From Dethiosulfatibacter sp. (GTDB lineage Bacteria; Bacillota; Clostridia; Tissierellales; Dethiosulfatibacteraceae), in the NCBI GenBank assembly GCA_030591825.1, contig JAUVAG010000048.1:1-7351 (forward strand): a stretch of 7,351 bases of DNA, written 5' to 3'. A model generated the notes under the pieces. That model ran no database searches. It saw only the letters and a program-made list of their open reading frames with translations, and was not told where the DNA came from. Shown here in pieces: positions 5,976 through 7,351 of this stretch; position 1 is the stretch's first letter; each line of letters begins with the position of its first letter. The translations under genes and the position numbers were made by a program.

Positions 5976-7115
5976 TTATCTAAACATGTTTCCTGAGATA
6001 ACCATTCTCATAACTTCGTTTGTTCCTTCATAGATCTGAGTGATTTTTGAATCTCTCATCATTCTCTCTACTGGATAATCCTTGATGAATCCGTATCCAC
6101 CGTGCATTTGTACACAGTTTGTTGTAACTTCCATTGCACAGTCTGATGCAACCATCTTGGCCAATGCTGCTGATTCAGCATATGGCTTTCCATTATTCTT
6201 GTCCATTGCAGCCTTGTATACAAGATATCTTGCCTGCTCGATTTTAGCTTTCATGTCTGCCATTCTGAATTGAAGATACTGGAACTTGTGAATTGCTCTT
6301 CCAAACTGCTTTCTTTCTTTCATATATGCTATAGTGTGGTCCATTGCTCCTTCTGCTATTCCAAGAGCCTGTGCCGCAACACCTATTCTTCCACCGTCAA
6401 GAGTCTTCATAGCAATACCAAATCCTTTTCCTTCTTTTCCCATAAGGTTTTCAGCAGGTACTACACAGTCTTCCATTATAATTTCACCAACTTGAGCTGA
6501 TCTTATTCCCATCTTGTCTTCAATTTTTCCTATTGAAATTCCTGGGAAAGCCTTTTCAACTATGAAAGCTGATAATCCTTTAGTTCCTTTTGATCTGTCA
6601 GTCATGGCAAATATTACAAAAGTATCTGCTATAGGACTGTTTGTAATGAAACATTTTTGTCCGTTTAGTATATAATTGTCTCCATCCTTAACTGCTACAG
6701 TTCTAACTCCTGCTGCATCAGTTCCAGCGCCTGGCTCTGTAAGTCCGAACGAACCTATCTTTCTTCCTGTACAAAGATCCGGAAGATATTTCTTCTTCTG
6801 ATCTTCAGATCCATAAGTGCTTATTGCTGACATATTAAGAGATGTCTGTACAGAATATGATATACCTACTGAAGCATCAACCTTTGATATTTCCTCTACT
6901 GCAAGGATATATGAAAGATAGTCTCCGCCTGCTCCTTCATACTCTGTTCCGAAAGGAAGGCCAAGTAGTCCTATTTCACCCATTTTCTTGTACTGGTCTA
7001 TTGGAAACACGCCTGTCTAATCTGCTTCTGCTACTTGTGGCTCCAATTCTGTTTGTGCAAATTCTCTTACTGTTTGAACAACCAATTGTTGTTCTTTACT
7101 TAGATCAAAATTCAT
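5976..7115 (-). CDS. short-chain acyl-CoA dehydrogenase (butyryl-CoA dehydrogenase-like), frame interrupted by an in-frame TAG at codon 33
   Basis: An FAD enzyme that oxidises or, in fermenters, reduces the C2-C3 bond of a CoA thioester using the EtfAB encoded next. The frame from ATG 7113-7115 spans 379 codons, the usual family length, with AGGAGG (7121-7126) 5 nt upstream, but codon 33 (7017-7019) is TAG. Downstream everything is intact: LTEPGAGTDAAG (signature 1, 125-136), DGGRIG substrate-binding loop (240-245), QMHGGYGF with VERMMRD (signature 2, 336-355), and the catalytic Glu363 in QIYEGTNE. Upstream, MNFDLSKEQQLVVQTV is the normal N-terminal helix. The uninterrupted part runs from GTG 7008-7010 (344 residues) and would lack the first helix; no good ribosome site precedes that GTG. 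Options are a recent nonsense mutation, a sequencing error, amber suppression or pyrrolysine insertion. No crt or hbd gene is adjacent, so the substrate may not be butyryl-CoA. Confidence 0.85.
7017..7019 (-). other. in-frame amber codon in the acyl-CoA dehydrogenase
   Basis: CTA on the plus strand reads TAG at codon 33, within AEAD-TAG-TGVFP. Reading is in frame on both sides and both sides match the family, so this is a substitution, not a frameshift. The equivalent position in relatives is a variable, probably exposed residue before the TG-F motif; CAG, GAG or AAG would each need one base change. Confidence 0.9.
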
Positions 7116-7120
7116 TTTTT

Positions 7121-7126
7121 CCTCCT
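7121..7126 (-). promoter_or_regulatory. ribosome binding site of the acyl-CoA dehydrogenase
   Basis: A perfect AGGAGG lies 5 nt before ATG 7113-7115. It shows that the original start is the ATG upstream of the amber codon and not the internal GTG at 7008-7010. Confidence 0.9.
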
Positions 7127-7162
7127 GTGTGAATCATACATAATTACTATTTCTATGTCCCT

Positions 7163-7191
7163 ATAATAATACATTGTTAAACTATGTACAA
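7163..7191 (-). promoter_or_regulatory. sigma-A promoter of the acyl-CoA dehydrogenase-etfBA operon
   Basis: On the minus strand TTGTAC (7186-7191) and TATTAT (7163-7168, 5/6) are 17 bp apart. Transcription would start near 7156, giving a leader of about 40 nt. The -35 is only a partial match (TTG kept) and is built from one arm of the Rex-type inverted repeat. Confidence 0.6.
7174..7191. promoter_or_regulatory. candidate Rex operator, promoter-overlapping
   Basis: TTGTTAAACTATGTACAA fits the Rex consensus TTGTTAA-N4-TTAACAA at 12 of 14 defined positions, with the correct spacing and one perfect half-site. Rex is the redox-sensing repressor that leaves DNA when NADH is high; in clostridia it is known to control butyrate-pathway operons. 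The site covers the -35 box and most of the spacer, so binding would block RNA polymerase. No rex gene is in the window. Confidence 0.7.
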
Positions 7192-7351
7192 TATCGCACT
7201 TTTAAGTTATTATGTACCAAAATGGATATATAGTTACCATTTGTATACTTACTTACAAAAATCATACGTTAACTATATAAGCCAGTATTTTCAACGCTTA
7301 TATTTATATTTTTTAAAAAACTATATTTTTTTTTATGTTTTTTGACATGAA
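7192..7351. other. AT-rich upstream region with A/T tracts
   Basis: No gene is seen. Apart from the second Rex-like site it holds an inverted repeat AAATGG/CCATTT (7220-7225 with 7237-7242) with related flanks GTAC and GTATAC, and long A and T tracts at 7310-7341 that may bend the DNA. The gene to the right of the window is not visible. Confidence 0.4.
7241..7258. promoter_or_regulatory. second, weaker Rex-like site upstream
   Basis: TTGTATACTTACTTACAA keeps the outer TTGT-N10-ACAA arms and the exact spacing, matching 10 of 14 defined positions. Its centre is 67 bp from the centre of the promoter-proximal site. It could be an auxiliary operator; in AT-rich DNA a chance match is possible. Confidence 0.4.

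Noticed and set aside
7008..7010. Internal GTG as the true start of the acyl-CoA dehydrogenase
   Set aside because: No proper ribosome binding site precedes it, and the conserved N-terminal helix and perfect AGGAGG lie upstream of the amber codon. Reinitiation after the TAG stays possible at low level.
6842..7132. Plus-strand open frame of 96 codons opposite the start of the acyl-CoA dehydrogenase
   Set aside because: Antisense shadow of a clearly conserved gene; no ribosome site and no recognisable protein.
7289..7302. CcpA-type cre site on the minus strand (TATAAGCGTTGAAA)
   Set aside because: Two key positions differ from TGWAANCGNTNWCA and it lies over 130 bp from the predicted transcription start; too weak to list.

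Overview
The window looks like chromosomal DNA of a low-GC, anaerobic Firmicute of class Clostridia. The DNA is AT-rich, the Shine-Dalgarno sequences are strong (AGGAGG, GGAGG), GTG/TTG-type starts occur, and the central unit is an acyl-CoA dehydrogenase with EtfB and EtfA of the clostridial, probably electron-bifurcating, kind. Genus cannot be fixed from this window. All seven genes I accept are on the minus strand, so transcription runs from high to low coordinates.

Right part (about 3895-7351): an energy-metabolism operon, acyl-CoA dehydrogenase - etfB - etfA, with 16-17 nt gaps, each gene with its own good ribosome binding site. It is preceded by a sigma-A-like promoter (-35 at 7186-7191, -10 at 7163-7168). 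An 18-bp inverted repeat of the Rex type (TTGT-N10-ACAA) covers the -35 and the spacer, and a second, weaker copy with the same spacing lies 67 bp upstream; this suggests control by the NADH/NAD+ ratio. The dehydrogenase frame is full length (379 codons) only if an in-frame amber codon (TAG, codon 33) is read through. After etfA (which ends TAG-TAG) comes a 3' region of about 225 nt holding a compact three-way-junction fold (4014-4127), then an intrinsic terminator (3895-3925).

Middle (2764-3838): a single gene with its own possible promoter, encoding a DUF697/YcjF-like membrane protein with a C-terminal in-frame tandem repeat.

Left part (198-2736): a promoter with both hexamers 5/6 and 17-bp spacing drives galE (UDP-glucose 4-epimerase), whose stop codon overlaps the start of a five-helix membrane protein of the CmpB/DUF1113 family. 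After a 156-nt spacer follows a small HD-domain protein with a TTG start. At the left edge a hairpin with a U-tract reads on the plus strand and probably ends a gene lying outside the window, convergent with the HD gene.

The best candidates for something new are the amber codon in an otherwise intact dehydrogenase, the paired Rex-like operators, and the structured element in the etfA 3' region. I found no CRISPR array, tRNA, rRNA, insertion sequence or defence system.
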